NCBI GenBank assembly: GCA_036971715.1
Contig: JAVHJL010000001.1
Span: 3,472,001-3,536,000 of the forward strand
Reading direction: 5' to 3'
DNA: 64,000 nucleotides
DNA from: Arthrobotrys musiformis
Taxonomy: Eukaryota; Ascomycota; Orbiliomycetes; Orbiliales; Orbiliaceae
In this document: positions 34,837 to 47,048 of the stretch, piece after piece
Position numbering within the stretch: position 1 is the first letter of the stretch
How the letters are laid out: each line of letters opens with the position of its first letter
The notes under the pieces: model-generated
Databases searched by the model: none
Seen by the model: the letters and a program-made list of their open reading frames with translations, nothing else
What the model was told of the DNA's origin: nothing
Position numbers and translations under genes: made by a program

Positions 34837-36216
34837 GGTCTCCCTCGAGATCAAGAACGTCTCCACCACGCTCCCGTGAACGATAGCGAAACGAAAAAAA
34901 AATCTCAATACGGCTGAGGTTTATGAATAACCACCCTTTTCTTTATTTGGTGGATTCTTTTTTTTGGGGGGCTCAATGCTGCGAAAACGGGGTTTTATGG
35001 GATTTCTTCTCCTTGATCTTGTATCCTTCTCCTTTTAGAACTCGATATTGCGTTCCTTTCCACTTCCTCATCAAGTCTGTTTTGACATGACTTTTCTCTT
35101 AGGACTAGACTACTTTCGTCTTAGTAATTAACTTTCTCTCTGCATTATTTATTCCTTTCTTCTTTTGAGGGAGCGGGTGTTTGGAATTCGAATGGTTAAT
35201 GATCCGTTTTGTTTAATTACTTTGATCTGTTTAGCTTAGCACTGAAGGGGTCTGCCATTTTTTCTAGGTCGCAGAGGCGGCTTTTGGGTTACTACTAAAC
35301 AGCGGACTCTGGCAATGAGCGAAATTCGAATAGTTTTTCCCAAGATTTTCACCCAATGCTAATAATTTACAAATGAGAAACACTTGTAGGAGAATGTGAG
35401 TTTTAGTTTTCACGTGAGGTCAAGAGAACTATCCGAGAGCTGTCAGGATTTAATAGTCGTAATAGAAATAACACAGTAAGTATGATATCCTAGCTTGTAA
35501 GCATAACTCGATCCCTAGTAATAAGGACGAAGACTTTACAAAAAAACCAAAGGCTTTTGTAACCCCGCATATCGCGCACCCCTAAAAATATGGAGAGGCT
35601 CTTCTGCCTGGGGATTTAAATGTGATAGGTTGAAACTAACGCCCCAAGAGCGCTTATAGCTGGTGCTATAGCTATATAGTACCATAGTCTCGAGGCCGAT
35701 GCAATATCCAACACGACCATACAGGGATATCGATATGGCACACCCGATGATGCATACGCATCACACTTCAGCCTCCTCATCTTCGCGATCTTTCCCCACC
35801 TACGAATTCGAGACTAGTCCGGGCGGTATTTCAAACGAAGACCCGTGCCGCTTTCACGCATTTCCACTTTGGCTGTGTTGGTTGGCTGGTGGGGAAAGAT
35901 ACAGTATGCACGGTTCGTCGCTGTCAGCTCTGTAAAGATAGAGACAGGGGTCTCTAACCTTAATTCGCAACAGCGGGGACTTATATATAGATCCTTTATT
36001 CAGGAGGGTATATAAGTTACACATTTCGAGATGGATCTCTTCTTGGAATGATTTTGGTCGGAGAAGGTATTTTTTGACGGAACTGGTCGACTTTGATATC
36101 TATAAGCTATATCTGATACTGTTTCACGAGGCCGCTGGGCTGAGCTCTACGACTTTGGATCAAAAAAAAAAAATCGAAGACCAAAGGAGAGTAAAATTTA
36201 AAAGAGGGGGGAGAAA
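34837..36216. other. Intergenic region upstream of the NLR gene
   Basis: 1.4 kb between the HNH-like gene and the NLR-like gene. It carries the 3' UTR of one and the promoter of the other. A 78-codon ORF (35699-35935) with a His/Met/Ser start has no support. An A-run of ten bases lies near 36162. No RNA gene or repeat is recognised. Confidence 0.5.
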
Positions 36217-39200
36217 GTGAAATATTTAAGTATGGAAGTGGCATCACTTATCGCAGCGGGGGGCGGGTACAAAGCGACGGCGTCGATGATCAATGTCATG
36301 GAAATACGACCAATCACCCGCCGCACCACGTTCCAAACAAAAACATCGACACCAGCGAACCAAACCCCAACGACCCGCAAGCCACTCTCCAAATGTTTCG
36401 AGGAAGCCCGCCAGAACTTCGAAAAGAAGGTCTTGGATCCATCGATAAAAGGCGATTATAAACGTGCTGCCCGCATCGAAGAGTTTCTGCGCGGGGCGAA
36501 GCTTGATGATTTGGGGAAAGTATGCCACGATTTGAGCGAACAGGCGGAGGACAAGGCGAATAACAAGGCGTCGAAGTTGTTGATGACTTTGGATCAGTTG
36601 AAGGGCGCTGGAGATGTGCTGTTGCAATTCGCGCCGGAGAGTGTGTCTATGGTTTGGTTCGGGATAAGTTCTTTGATTAGTGTAAGTTAAAAAGGAATGT
36701 TGATATTGGTGTAGAACATCGATGCTGATGATATATAGATTGGTAGTGCATCTGTCAAAACAAAGCTTATGATATGTGGAGCTTGCGACAGCATCGCAAA
36801 TATCATGGCGGATTGCATTCGGTGGGAGTCAATGACGGCCTTGATGGTCAACGAAGGCCAGAACCTCGACGTTTGGGAATCTGACATTCCAGACCTTGTC
36901 TTTTTGATTCTGGAGTTCCTTTGGACTGCGAGGCCTCACTTTGACCAAAGTCGTGCTAAACGGATTGCGAGTAATCTGAAGGAGGCATTCAGCAAAGAAT
37001 TGCAGGAGGGAATTACAGCAATCCTTGACTGCTACGAGGCTCTGGTCAAAACTATGCAAGGCCAATTTCAAGAGTCGATGCTCCAGGGCGACTTTAGTGA
37101 GTAAACCGATATGCCAGTATTTTGTGGCCGTAAACTTATCGACATTAATTTCCTAACCCTCCAATTCTTAGAAACTGGGCAAATGCTGCACCAAATTCGG
37201 GAGAATCTCCAAAGCTATGTCTCCATTGGAGTCGACTTGATGTCCAGCTTGCAAAAGACAACCCTCCTTGGTGAACTGGACCGGCAGCAGGCTAAACTAA
37301 CCCATCCGGCTTCTTACCAACTTCATTTTTCTACCCTCAACGACCGATTGAACAATATTATCCACGAGAGAAATGGAAGACTCGCGGCGAACTGGTTGTT
37401 CAGCGAAAATGATTATTGCCGGTGGAAAGCTTTCGAAAACGAGTCGGATACCAAAGCAGCGAACCTCTTGTGCCTTAGAGGCCCTCGCGGTCATGGTAAA
37501 TCGGTCGCCATGATGAGCATTCATAGGGATATTGCCGCAACCGTACTAACCCGCACGGTCTCAGTCCCCGAGGTATATGCACCGCACGGGCACCCTCCGC
37601 TTGTCTGTCACTTCTTTTTCAAAAAGGGCGAACGAGATATAGAACGATCGCGATCAGCGCTTGAGTCTATACTATATCAACTGTTAGGTAGTAACGAATT
37701 ACGTCGAGATCTCGATGTACTGACAGCTGCAATCAACATTTTAAACCCGGGCTTCTTTGGGTCAACAGACCCCAGCGCCCCGGCTGGAAGTACTGGGAAG
37801 GCTTCCGAAAATTTCCAGGAGAGCCTAAAGTCGCTTTGCAATACAATTAGGATAATTGCAGCAGAGATCCCGGTCCCTGTCTATTTGATGGTAGACGCCT
37901 TGGACGAGTGTATCGACCGTGCGGAACAGCGTTTCCCAGAGCATCTGAAGTCTCTCGTTGGTAGCTATGATGTCGACAGCGACCCCTCTAGAAAGAAGTC
38001 CGAGAACCTCAAACTCGTAATCTCGGCTAGAGACAGTATTGACGTCGTAGGTGAGCTTGCGGATCATCAAAATGCAGGAGCCTCGGAGCCAATTCTGCCG
38101 GGGGGTATCAAGATCGTCGATATAACGTCAGAGAAGAATTCAAGCGATCTTACAGAACATTTGACGCACGCAGTTGGAGAAATCCTCTCTCGCCGTATCG
38201 AAAAACTGAAATACAAGGACTACTACGACTCACAGTTATCACGTATCGTTAAAATAGTTCACGAAAAGGCGAACGGAGATTTTACCTTGGCAAGATTGAT
38301 TATTGCCAACCTGCAACAACCGTCTAAGGAAACGTTGGAGAAAAGAATAAAACGGCTGCCTTCTGCGATAGGTGAAATATACAGGGCGAGTTTGGAATCT
38401 TTGACCGTCGACGAGCAAGAATTTGTAGTAGTTGCTCTCAAATGGGTGGTTTGGAGTGTGTCCGGTTTAAGTGTTCTCGAGATATCAGATCACTATAAGG
38501 AAATATACAAGGATTCCGACCTTGACAACAAACAGACTTCGGATTCTGATAAGGACGATACTTCAGACGAAGGAAAGGCAGAACCCGAATACAATAGCCC
38601 CTTCGACGACCCAGAAGTCAAAGACACGATATACCATCTTGAAAACGCAGGCCGGGATTTCTTCAGATATGATCGAAATACCGGAGTTGTGAATGTCGAC
38701 ATATCGATCAGAGAATGGATTCAATCAGATAATTCTGAATCCAACGCTCTAGTGAAAGAATCTAGAGGCTTCAACAAGTTTCGTGATAGCCAGGGTTACA
38801 CGGTTTTTCAGTTTAAATTAGCTCGTGAGTTGACATTTTCTAGGTGTCTTTGGATTCGTTGGTCGTTATGCTGAATTCTAACATTGCTTAGCGTCATTTG
38901 TGAGGTACGGCGATACGCTATCACACTTATTCGACAAAAAAGAGGCTCATATGGCTATTACTCTTGACATATGTAAGTTTTGTCAGTCTCATTTCATATG
39001 AGCTAGCTCCCAATCTGAACGGGAAAGAAAACCAGATATCTAAACGTTGGATTTGCAGTTCGTACATTGAACAACCCGGAGTTTCAGGACAAATATCTTC
39101 CATGGCCGAAATCACGTCTTAGTTCGGGGACTGAAGCACTTCCAACCACAGTGTCCGATGGAGAAGATAAGAAAATATCTCCCCGAACCAAAACCAGATA

Positions 39201-42200
39201 TGAAGTCGAACACTGGCATGACCACATCTTAGAACTCCAGACATGGTGGACGGAAGATAGCATCAACGACAGCTGGTGGGCGGAGCTTTTAACCCAGATC
39301 TCAATCTTCACTAAGCCGGAAACCTGGTGTAGATGGAGTATAAGACAACTAAGGAATACAGGCAATGGCCAACGTTTCCCCGAGGCCGAGGTGCATGAAA
39401 TGGCGGCCTTCCATGAGCCAATGCATTGGGCTTGCGGGATGGGGTTGTACCTTCTGGTCGACGTTCTTGTCCAGCAGGCTAAAAGCCCGGCCCAGCCAAG
39501 CGGGGAGGCTGACTTGGTCCAAAGTCGCAACTTGGATCAATTTAGAATCACAAGGGTCTCGGCGCTTGCTAATTATTACATGAAAACTTCGGGGATGCTC
39601 CAGGGCGCGAGCGGACCCGTCGTCGAAATGATAAAGGCTAGAGAAGTCAGCCATCACATTGCAGTCAGCAGATTACTAGAGGATATGAGCAGCGAAGACT
39701 TTGTGGAGCTCATAAGTCGTGAAGCGGAACCTAGTCATCGCAACTCAATCATCGAACTGCTCACCAGAAGTGAACGCCATCCCGAACGCAAAGGGATAGT
39801 TGCTCTAGTACAGGAAGCAGCCGATTCGCAAAGAGAACTGAGTGCAGTTGAGCTTCTTTGTAACAGAGAGGACATCGACGGGAGGACTCCGCTGTGTTTA
39901 GCAAACACAAACCCAATCATTGTCAAGCGGCTTCTCAAGTATGGCGCGGATATCAATGGTTACAGCCTCATACACCCAGCACTCAGGGTTTCGCCGCTAA
40001 GATTTGCCCTTGAACAGCAATATGTCGAGGAGATGACTTCGAGAGGTCTAGGAGAAACAGTTCCCACCCCGCCTAATTTGCAATCAGCAGAAATATTAAT
40101 TTTGGAAGGCGCAGACCTAAAAGCAGAAGGTTCGCGGGAACAAGGCTCATTGCTTCACCTGGCTGCAGAAATCTCGAACCTCAAAATCTTCAAACTTATC
40201 TGCGTTTCCGGAGATTGGGATATATACGCAACAGATGACCGCGGGAGGACGCCGTTGCATCGCCTCTTCGGTGGACAGAGACCGCGGAACGCGGACAATG
40301 AGGGCTTGAGTATACTCAAAATGATAATCAACATGAAGAAAGAACATGACCTCATTAACATCGAGGACAACATCGGCCGAAATGCTTTAGCCTACGCTGT
40401 TCAGGGTGGGTTTATAGAGGCCGTTGAAACACTCGTTGCTATGGGCGTGGATCTCCATGATGAGGACTCTAACGGCGCGAATTGCTTTCACCACTTAAGC
40501 AAATGGAGCATGGAGGGAGGAATCGACCAAAGGATAGCAGATATTCTATTGCAGGCGGGCCTGGACTACACCAAACCCGATAAATTTGGCAGGACTCCGT
40601 TGTTTTATGCAGCTAGGTTTGGAAACTGGCCATTAGCACATTATTTCCTGGAAAAATATGACAAATTCGTTGAAATGTCACCAGATAATGCGGCCACCAA
40701 CCCACTATTGTCACCAACCAACGGCAACGGAAAGTCGTTGTACCATGCGGCTATCAAGGGGGCCGCAAAAAGCTTCGAAGGCCTAAATAAAACCTACAAA
40801 CGCGAACATCCAGATGCCATCAAGTTCTTCAAGGAGCTTCACCGCGTATTGTCCAAATACACAGATACCACCTCATTGATTATACGGAGTGATAGATGTG
40901 GTGAAACCCCCCTTCATCTAGCTATCGAGAATTGCTGCCCCCAACTCGTTGAGACGATTCTCTCTATCAATCCTGACGTGAGTACTATCGATGACCATCT
41001 AAGAAGCCCATTGGATGTAGCAATATGGCTTGTTGCTGCCATGTGCAATCCGCGCCCGCAATACCAATTCCTGTATACCGACGAGGGACACGAGGACTTG
41101 GTTACTATTCTCAAGCACATTTTGTCACGCGCCGGCTCGGTTTCTTCCCTATTTCCGTTCTCATTGTATGCGACCTTGGTGAAGGAGTCGGAACTGGGGT
41201 ATGCAAATGTATCGACAGCTTCTCGGACATACCTCGCGGAGGTGCTTGACCGGTATGACGCAATTTGCAAGGACCTTCACGGGTGGCATTTGTTTGAATA
41301 CGAAGCTGCTTTGAACCCCAGGGGCTCGTCTGGGCAACGTCCAAGGTATTTAAGGAAGGATCTCTCACCATCACCACCGTCCGAGCATGCGAGACTGACG
41401 CGAATGGATTGGGTGCGACGCCCCACGACAATGGGCCTTTCGGACGATGGACTTGAAATCTTTTCTATCGGTACGCCCCGGTCTGCCCAATTTGAATTAT
41501 ACGGGGAAGCTTGACTAATTCGTGACCCGAATGCCACAGAACCCGGGCTAGATAAATACGAATTCTTCCTTTCGAACCACCCGCTACCACCTGAGGACAA
41601 GATGTTTTATTTTGAAGTGACTCTGAGCAGTAGGCCTTCCAGGTATGCTGATATATTATTTTTTCCGCCTCGGACGTTAGGGTCCTACTATTCCCGACAG
41701 AGAAAGCACCACTGACGAATACTAAACCTGGTATGAAAATGTAGTTTCGAGTCGAGTAAGGTATTTTGCGAAGTCGGGATCCGGAGTGCGGGAGAGTCCC
41801 CCCCCGAGTTCGCTTGTGATTTATTCAATGGTCGAGTCTCTTTATGGGGTACGTATGAAGTCGAGTGGCCGTACTACGACCTCTACCGAGACGTGGATCA
41901 TTTAGTGGTGAAGGAGCAAATGCCAAATCCATACGAGGGCTGCGAATCCCTTTGCTTTGGCTGTGGCATAAACCCAGTTACTAAGGCCTTCTTCTCCACG
42001 ATTGGGGGGACCGTGGCTTTCGTGTGTGCTTCGGGCCCCGACTTTGTATTCTTCCCCTTTTTTGGGTCCTCCAACTACACCGGCAAAGCGAGAGTGAATT
42101 TCGGGGCAGAAAAGTTCATGTACGAGCCCGCCAATTCACAGGACTGGCAACCAGACTTGCCTGTAAAACAAATAAACTGGGTTAAAGCTGATTACCTGAT

Positions 42201-42300
42201 CACTGATCACTCCAGCGACTCTAGTCAAGGCAGTGGTCTCGGAAAGAGAAGATTTGCGGAGCCTTCCTTTCCCAACCAGAGGGGAATTTGGAACCTTTAG
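36217..42300 (+). CDS. NLR-like protein: N-terminal domain, NACHT, ankyrin repeats, SPRY-like domain
   Basis: Seven exons (36217-36681, 36739-37096, 37172-38824, 38892-38972, 39059-41470, 41540-41642, 41745-42300) give 1875 residues with frame kept at every junction. Fungal STAND/NLR proteins sense non-self or damage and can trigger cell death. Residues 1-350 are an all-helical N-terminal domain (LLQFAPESVSMVWFGISSLIS typical of fungal STAND N-termini). NACHT follows: Walker A GPRGHGKS at about 378-385 and Walker B VDALDEC at about 515-521, with a helical region after. Ankyrin-type repeats occupy about 1120-1515 (GRTPLCLA, GRTPLHRL, GRNALAYAV, GRTPLFYAARFGNW). Residues about 1678-1820 look like SPRY: YFEVTL, CEVGIRSA, FGCGINPVTKAFFSTIGGTVAF and ARVNFG. 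The start could also be a Met five codons on. The gene has no repeated-unit identity that would mark recent repeat shuffling. Confidence 0.82.
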
Positions 42301-42602
42301 GGGCTTTCGGGTTTCTGGACCTGTTTTAGCTAGATTAAGCCCTTCGAGCTACATGTGCACACTCCAATTCACCCCTCTCCCCGCGAAAGCCCTAGCTATG
42401 GGCATTAGTAACTAGTATCCATTATTTATATATTACCATACGATCCCAAGGCAATCCATATTGGCATGAGCTCTAGACGCGGTCAAACTCCAGTATATAA
42501 TTTAGTGACAGGAAACAAAAACCCATATCACAACGCCGAAATTTTTGAAGTTACGCAAAACTCTCGTGTGAATGGCCCATCTCTCAAGACAAAACCACAA
42601 GT
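42301..42602. other. Convergent 3' intergenic region
   Basis: Short gap between NLR stop and GNAT stop. No feature seen. Confidence 0.5.
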
Positions 42603-43019
42603 CTACTTGATACACAAAGCCATCCCGACAGACCTCGGCGCAGTCATTTCGAACCCATACTGTTCGTAGAGTCTGTAGGCTTCCCCATCCGCGATCAAAC
42701 TAACATACGCACTGGAGAAGAGCTCCTTTTTGACCCAATCCATAATGGTTTGCATAATCCCCTTCCCGATACCGCGACCTTGATATGACGGTTCTACCGC
42801 GATATCGACCACTTGAACGAAGAGCCCTCCATCCCCGACTACCCGGCCCATTCCAACCACCTTTCCATCGTCTTTCACACGAACCACTACCCCGAATAAG
42901 GTGTTGGGGAGACCTCGGGCTATCGCTTCCCGCGATTTTGGTGTGAGGCCTGAGATTTGACGGAGGCGAAAGTAGTCCTCCGGCGAAGGGGTTTCGTGTA
43001 GGATTTCGAAATCCTCCAT
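42603..43019 (-). CDS. GNAT family N-acetyltransferase
   Basis: Single-exon 138-residue protein of the GCN5-related acetyltransferase fold, transferring acetyl from acetyl-CoA to an unknown amine. The acetyl-CoA loop QGRGIGKGIM begins at residue 80, after the VVDIAVEPSY strand; GFEMTAPRS near the end is the usual C-terminal strand. The length is typical of small standalone GNATs, and the N-terminal YFRLRQISGL is common in this subgroup. The substrate cannot be read. It converges with the NLR gene and is divergent from the hydrolase gene. Confidence 0.88.
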   Translation of the reverse strand: MEDFEILHETPSPEDYFRLRQISGLTPKSREAIARGLPNTLFGVVVRVKDDGKVVGMGRVVGDGGLFVQVVDIAVEPSYQGRGIGKGIMQTIMDWVKKELFSSAYVSLIADGEAYRLYEQYGFEMTAPRSVGMALCIK

Positions 43020-43856
43020 TGTTTTGTGAAAATACTAGGCCTCGCAGCACCTTTTGTGATGTCTGGGTAGTCTTGGATAAAACTGCTTAGGCACAGTCCA
43101 GGTTTCGTGTTGCAATTGTGGTAAAATCGGTTTAGGGGTCTCGGCCGATATCAACTCAGAGTGTCGACTTGTATATATGTATACGTCGAAGTAGGTTCAA
43201 ATGACGATTTTTGTATTTTTTTGAGAGGTGCAATAGAGAGTGTAATTCGTACCGGCTAACTGCCTGAGTATGACTGTGTCAGAAAACTTGGGTAGCATCT
43301 GCTCCATGTCGGTACCACATCGGACGTCCGCGCTGACTAATCTCTAGAACTTCACACTTTCCTAATCAGGCCGGCGGCGCCTAGCCAATCAAATCCGGGC
43401 TCGGGTTGTGCTTGAGTAACGTAACGTCTATGACCTCAAAAGTTCGAAACCGTCCGATTGAATGATCATGATTGAAGCCTATGACGAAGTGTTCTGCAGA
43501 TCTGGTAACTCCGTCAGGAAGCCTGCTTCTATCTAAGTCCGTGAGGGTTGGAGGAGTATCTTTAGCTTATAAATATGCAGGTTCCTCCCAGCTTGGATGT
43601 GTTAATTTTGATATCTATAAATATTGATCAATTCAATCTATATCCATTAAATCAAATGACGGGTTAAGCCTCCTATAAGATTCAGTTGTACGAGACATAT
43701 AATACCATTGCGTCCTATCGTCAATATATATTCATATTTTAGCCCGTCTTATTATTCGACTGCATAATCACACTTCTTATAACTTCTTTCAAAATTGCAA
43801 CGGTTGAAATCTACTCTATACATTACCAATACCAAAAACTTAAGCTAAGGGTCACT
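43020..43856. other. Divergent intergenic region
   Basis: Promoters of GNAT (minus) and hydrolase (plus). AT-rich, with TATAAATAT-like stretches near 43568 and 43615. No gene seen. Confidence 0.5.
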
Positions 43857-44840
43857 ATGGCACACTCAGGATACCATGCCAAAATCGGGGCGGCAGCTCA
43901 GATTCCTATCAACGATTCAACCCCAATAATCTCCTTCAGCCCCGTCGTCCTCCCCTCCCCAGACCGTCCGGTCGACCTAGAACTCCGCGTCACTTTTCCC
44001 GCCGCAGGAGATGCTCCACTCCCCATTATCCTCCTCTCCCACGGTCAAGGACCCACTAACTACTACCTCTCCTCACTAGAAGGATACGCCCCACTATCAG
44101 AGTTCTACGCTGCCCACGGATTCGCAGTGCTACAACCTACGCATTTGAGGTCCAGTTTTCTAGGAGGTACTCTTCCATGGCCGAAGGGGAATGAAATGTG
44201 GTGGAAGGGAGGGGCGGAGGATATGGTTCAGATCCTCGATAGCCTTGATACGATCGAATCAACCGTACCTGGTCTCAAAGGCCGACTCGATCGTGAAAAG
44301 GTCAGTGTGGTTGGCCACTCGGCTGGTTCGTTTGCAGTATACGGTCTCCTCGGGGCTTCGAATATAGATCCCCGCAATGGCTCGGTCTACTACCAACCGG
44401 ATAGCCGTGTTAAAACCGGTGTCGTCCTTGCCGGCATGGGTGGTGGTGGGGATAATATTTCGGAACGGGGAAAGTATATAATTCCATTCCACGGAGCGGA
44501 GTTTAGTAAGATGCTCGCCCCGGTGTTGGTGGTTTACGGTGATGATGATGTTGCTCCTTATCTTACTATCCGTGGCCCCGATTGGCATGCGGATTCGTAC
44601 CACCAAGCGCCGGGGCCCAAGGATTTACTTACGCTCTTCGGTGCGAAGCATGGATTGGGAGGGGTTAGTGGTTGGGATACGGCTGAGACGCAGGATGAGA
44701 GTCCGGAGTTACAGGGTATTGTGCAGAGAATGACCTGTGCGTATTTGAGAAGTCAGTTGTTTGAAGGGGATACTTCGTGGGAGGATGCATGTCAGGCTTT
44801 CGCGCAGATCGGCAAGGGGACGGTTGAGAGCAAGGAGTAG
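43857..44840 (+). CDS. Alpha/beta-hydrolase (chlorophyllase/PAF-acetylhydrolase-like)
   Basis: Single-exon 327-residue alpha/beta-hydrolase fold protein. The nucleophile elbow is GHSAG with Ser155; the oxyanion-region motif ILLSHGQGPTNYY lies at about 58-70; a likely acid is in VVYGDDDVAPY (about 223-233) and the base His in GAKHGLGG (about 262-270). No signal peptide or membrane segment is visible, so a soluble cytosolic enzyme is likely. The layout (beta strands before GHSAG, GAKHG near the end) resembles bacterial and fungal dienelactone/PAF-acetylhydrolase-like enzymes. The substrate is unknown. It converges with the membrane-protein gene. Confidence 0.85.
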   Translation: MAHSGYHAKIGAAAQIPINDSTPIISFSPVVLPSPDRPVDLELRVTFPAAGDAPLPIILLSHGQGPTNYYLSSLEGYAPLSEFYAAHGFAVLQPTHLRSSFLGGTLPWPKGNEMWWKGGAEDMVQILDSLDTIESTVPGLKGRLDREKVSVVGHSAGSFAVYGLLGASNIDPRNGSVYYQPDSRVKTGVVLAGMGGGGDNISERGKYIIPFHGAEFSKMLAPVLVVYGDDDVAPYLTIRGPDWHADSYHQAPGPKDLLTLFGAKHGLGGVSGWDTAETQDESPELQGIVQRMTCAYLRSQLFEGDTSWEDACQAFAQIGKGTVESKE

Positions 44841-45086
44841 ATAGATTCCACTCTGGTATTGAAGTTGGGCTAGAATAGTCAAAAAAGATATCGTTTGATA
44901 TTATACAATTAATCAAGTTTGGAGGATCGGTCTATGCCGGTCTTGCGGTTTCTTTATATACAAAACTCAAACGCCGTCGCTGCATGGGAATACACAGAGC
45001 ATACATAAAATATTTGAACATCGAAGGGATAAGAAAGAAAATCGATCCAAAGACCCATCATAAAATCATAAACGCTTTGCAATAGG

Positions 45087-47048
45087 CTATATATAATAGC
45101 CCTGCCGACGGATGGGTCGTGTAGTCTCCGGCCGTCCAAACGCGGTATGCGCAGCACCACTGGCTAATAGCGCACTATCCTGCTCCCCCAACTCTCCAAA
45201 TCTCAGCCTTTCCCCATATAAACTCCTCGGCTTCAAATCGCTGCGTCCCAGCGAGTTCCCTTGCATCATCTTATCGAGCTCCGGGTTTCTCGTTGTAGCC
45301 ACAACCTGTGAGAACGACATTTCGGACACGAGACCGTTCTGGCGTAACGCCATAGCTCCCACTATCAACGAAACCAAGGCCACCAACATACCAACCGAGT
45401 ATGCAATGATCAAATTCGTCTTGTCGTACTTCCAAACGTTGCTGAATGTCGTAACTGTACAATTCTCCGTCCTGAGATCCCTAACCCCCAATTCAGGGAA
45501 AGCGAGCAGTGACATTGAGTAATTCAAACTGAGTTGTTCCGCTAAACCTCTTATCGAGGCCTTTATTTCATCGTTGGGCCCATCGCCACCCTCCGCCCTT
45601 ACAGTGTTAGGTCGGACGAACGACGGCATGTTGAGAATGCTAGTATCTTTGGTAAAAAGTTTCTGTGACCGTCCTTCCCAATTCACCGTCCCCTCGAACA
45701 GCCCCGCCAAAATTCTGTAAATAATTTGATGACGTGCAAGGTCCACGCTGGTGATATTTCTTTCCGTATACCACGTATAGCCCATCGTCCAGTTAATGAG
45801 GTCGCCGTACACTACATTCTCGACGATGGGGTAGTGCTGCTGCCCGTCCATGAACTGTTGTCGGAGGAAGACGGTGGAGTTGTAACCCTCGCAGTAAAAT
45901 GTTTCTACATCGTTCTCGTCCCAGAAAGTTGCGTTCGGAATATTGCTGGCGTCCCTCCTGGCGAGATGGCCGACCCAAAGTTTTCCTGTCGTATTGGATA
46001 CGCTTGCTGTATACTGGAGAATAGAGGTGTAGTCATACTGGCTACCATTTCTAGAGGACGCCCAAGGAGCTGATGGATAACTTTCGATCTCCCACGGTGA
46101 ATCTTTATCATGGCGGTCGGTCTCAGTACACTTCCAAAGCGCCGCATTGTAACTCAGACTATAGGAACAATTATTCCCGCATGGCGACGTATAACTGACA
46201 GGTTGTCCGAGGTAACCCGTCAACGTCGCGACTTTCAAAGCGAGAGGGCCGGGATTCCACAAGTTCCCCGTGTATTCCTGGAAAGCTAGGTCTGAAAGAT
46301 AGGTACCGGTTTGCGGGTCACTGTTACCGAGGTAGACCTTGTTGTAATCGGGAGCAGACAAGTTGAGCGTCGGTACTTGGCAATCTCTATAACTAACAGT
46401 TCCAAGGGATTGGACTGTCAATGTCGTCGGGGCCACGATGGACATGATCGGTAACAGCCAACGGAGCGTTATCATGATGGCAGCGAGCGGCTGCTGAATC
46501 CAAATTGAATAATAGAACAGCGACACGACTTGATACGTTGCTCCGAATAATGCATCGATGGCCCGGAAGCTGGTCCCTCTCTCTTTAGTCTTCAACCCCA
46601 TCCAAACAACTTGTTCGTAGCATATCAGAATCGATGTTGCAAAACATGTTTTAACAATGAGCGCCATGGCGAGACCGTATCTACCAACCCAGACGACATT
46701 TTCGTACGGAGTACCGTTGAGACGTGTGAAATAAGCGTGGTTACCGATCGCAAGAGCCACCCCGGAGAAAAATGATACAAGGCAAAGGGCTGGTGACTGC
46801 CATGTTATTCCCCATTTACTTTGCTGGGGGGGCCGTTCGGGACCCTGTTTGCCCTTTTTCAAGTCGTCGTCTGATTTATTATTTATTTCGTAAAGTTCAT
46901 TGCTATTTGATATTTGAGGATCGATAGATTGATACGGAACCGGTTTTCGAAAAACTGTAGATCCAGACGCAGACTGGTTCATCCAGTGAGGCCGGGAATA
47001 CATTCCGGACTCATAGGGTGTAATTTCCGGGCTCTGTGTCGACGCCAT
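45087..47048 (-). CDS. Multi-spanning membrane protein of unknown function
   Basis: Single-exon 653-residue protein. Residues 79-107, 120-148 and 170-212 form the first hydrophobic segments, followed by a large exterior or lumenal domain of about 330 residues with many N-x-S/T sites (NCS, NVSNTT-like, NAT, NLS, NYS) and several Cys, then a final membrane segment at about 550-575 (LIIAYSVGMLVALVSLIVGAMAL). A hydrophilic cytoplasmic tail of about 70 residues ends the protein. Fungal genomes carry this family with the misleading label formylmethionine deformylase-like; nothing in the sequence suggests deformylase activity. The glycosylation sites point to a plasma-membrane or secretory-pathway location. 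Confidence 0.8.
   Translation of the reverse strand: MASTQSPEITPYESGMYSRPHWMNQSASGSTVFRKPVPYQSIDPQISNSNELYEINNKSDDDLKKGKQGPERPPQQSKWGITWQSPALCLVSFFSGVALAIGNHAYFTRLNGTPYENVVWVGRYGLAMALIVKTCFATSILICYEQVVWMGLKTKERGTSFRAIDALFGATYQVVSLFYYSIWIQQPLAAIMITLRWLLPIMSIVAPTTLTVQSLGTVSYRDCQVPTLNLSAPDYNKVYLGNSDPQTGTYLSDLAFQEYTGNLWNPGPLALKVATLTGYLGQPVSYTSPCGNNCSYSLSYNAALWKCTETDRHDKDSPWEIESYPSAPWASSRNGSQYDYTSILQYTASVSNTTGKLWVGHLARRDASNIPNATFWDENDVETFYCEGYNSTVFLRQQFMDGQQHYPIVENVVYGDLINWTMGYTWYTERNITSVDLARHQIIYRILAGLFEGTVNWEGRSQKLFTKDTSILNMPSFVRPNTVRAEGGDGPNDEIKASIRGLAEQLSLNYSMSLLAFPELGVRDLRTENCTVTTFSNVWKYDKTNLIIAYSVGMLVALVSLIVGAMALRQNGLVSEMSFSQVVATTRNPELDKMMQGNSLGRSDLKPRSLYGERLRFGELGEQDSALLASGAAHTAFGRPETTRPIRRQGYYI

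Noticed and set aside
35699..35935. 78-codon ORF upstream of the NLR
   Set aside because: No homology-like motifs, no splice support; length expected by chance in 1.4 kb.
39084..39530. 148-codon antisense ORF inside the NLR
   Set aside because: Antisense shadow of a long conserved exon.
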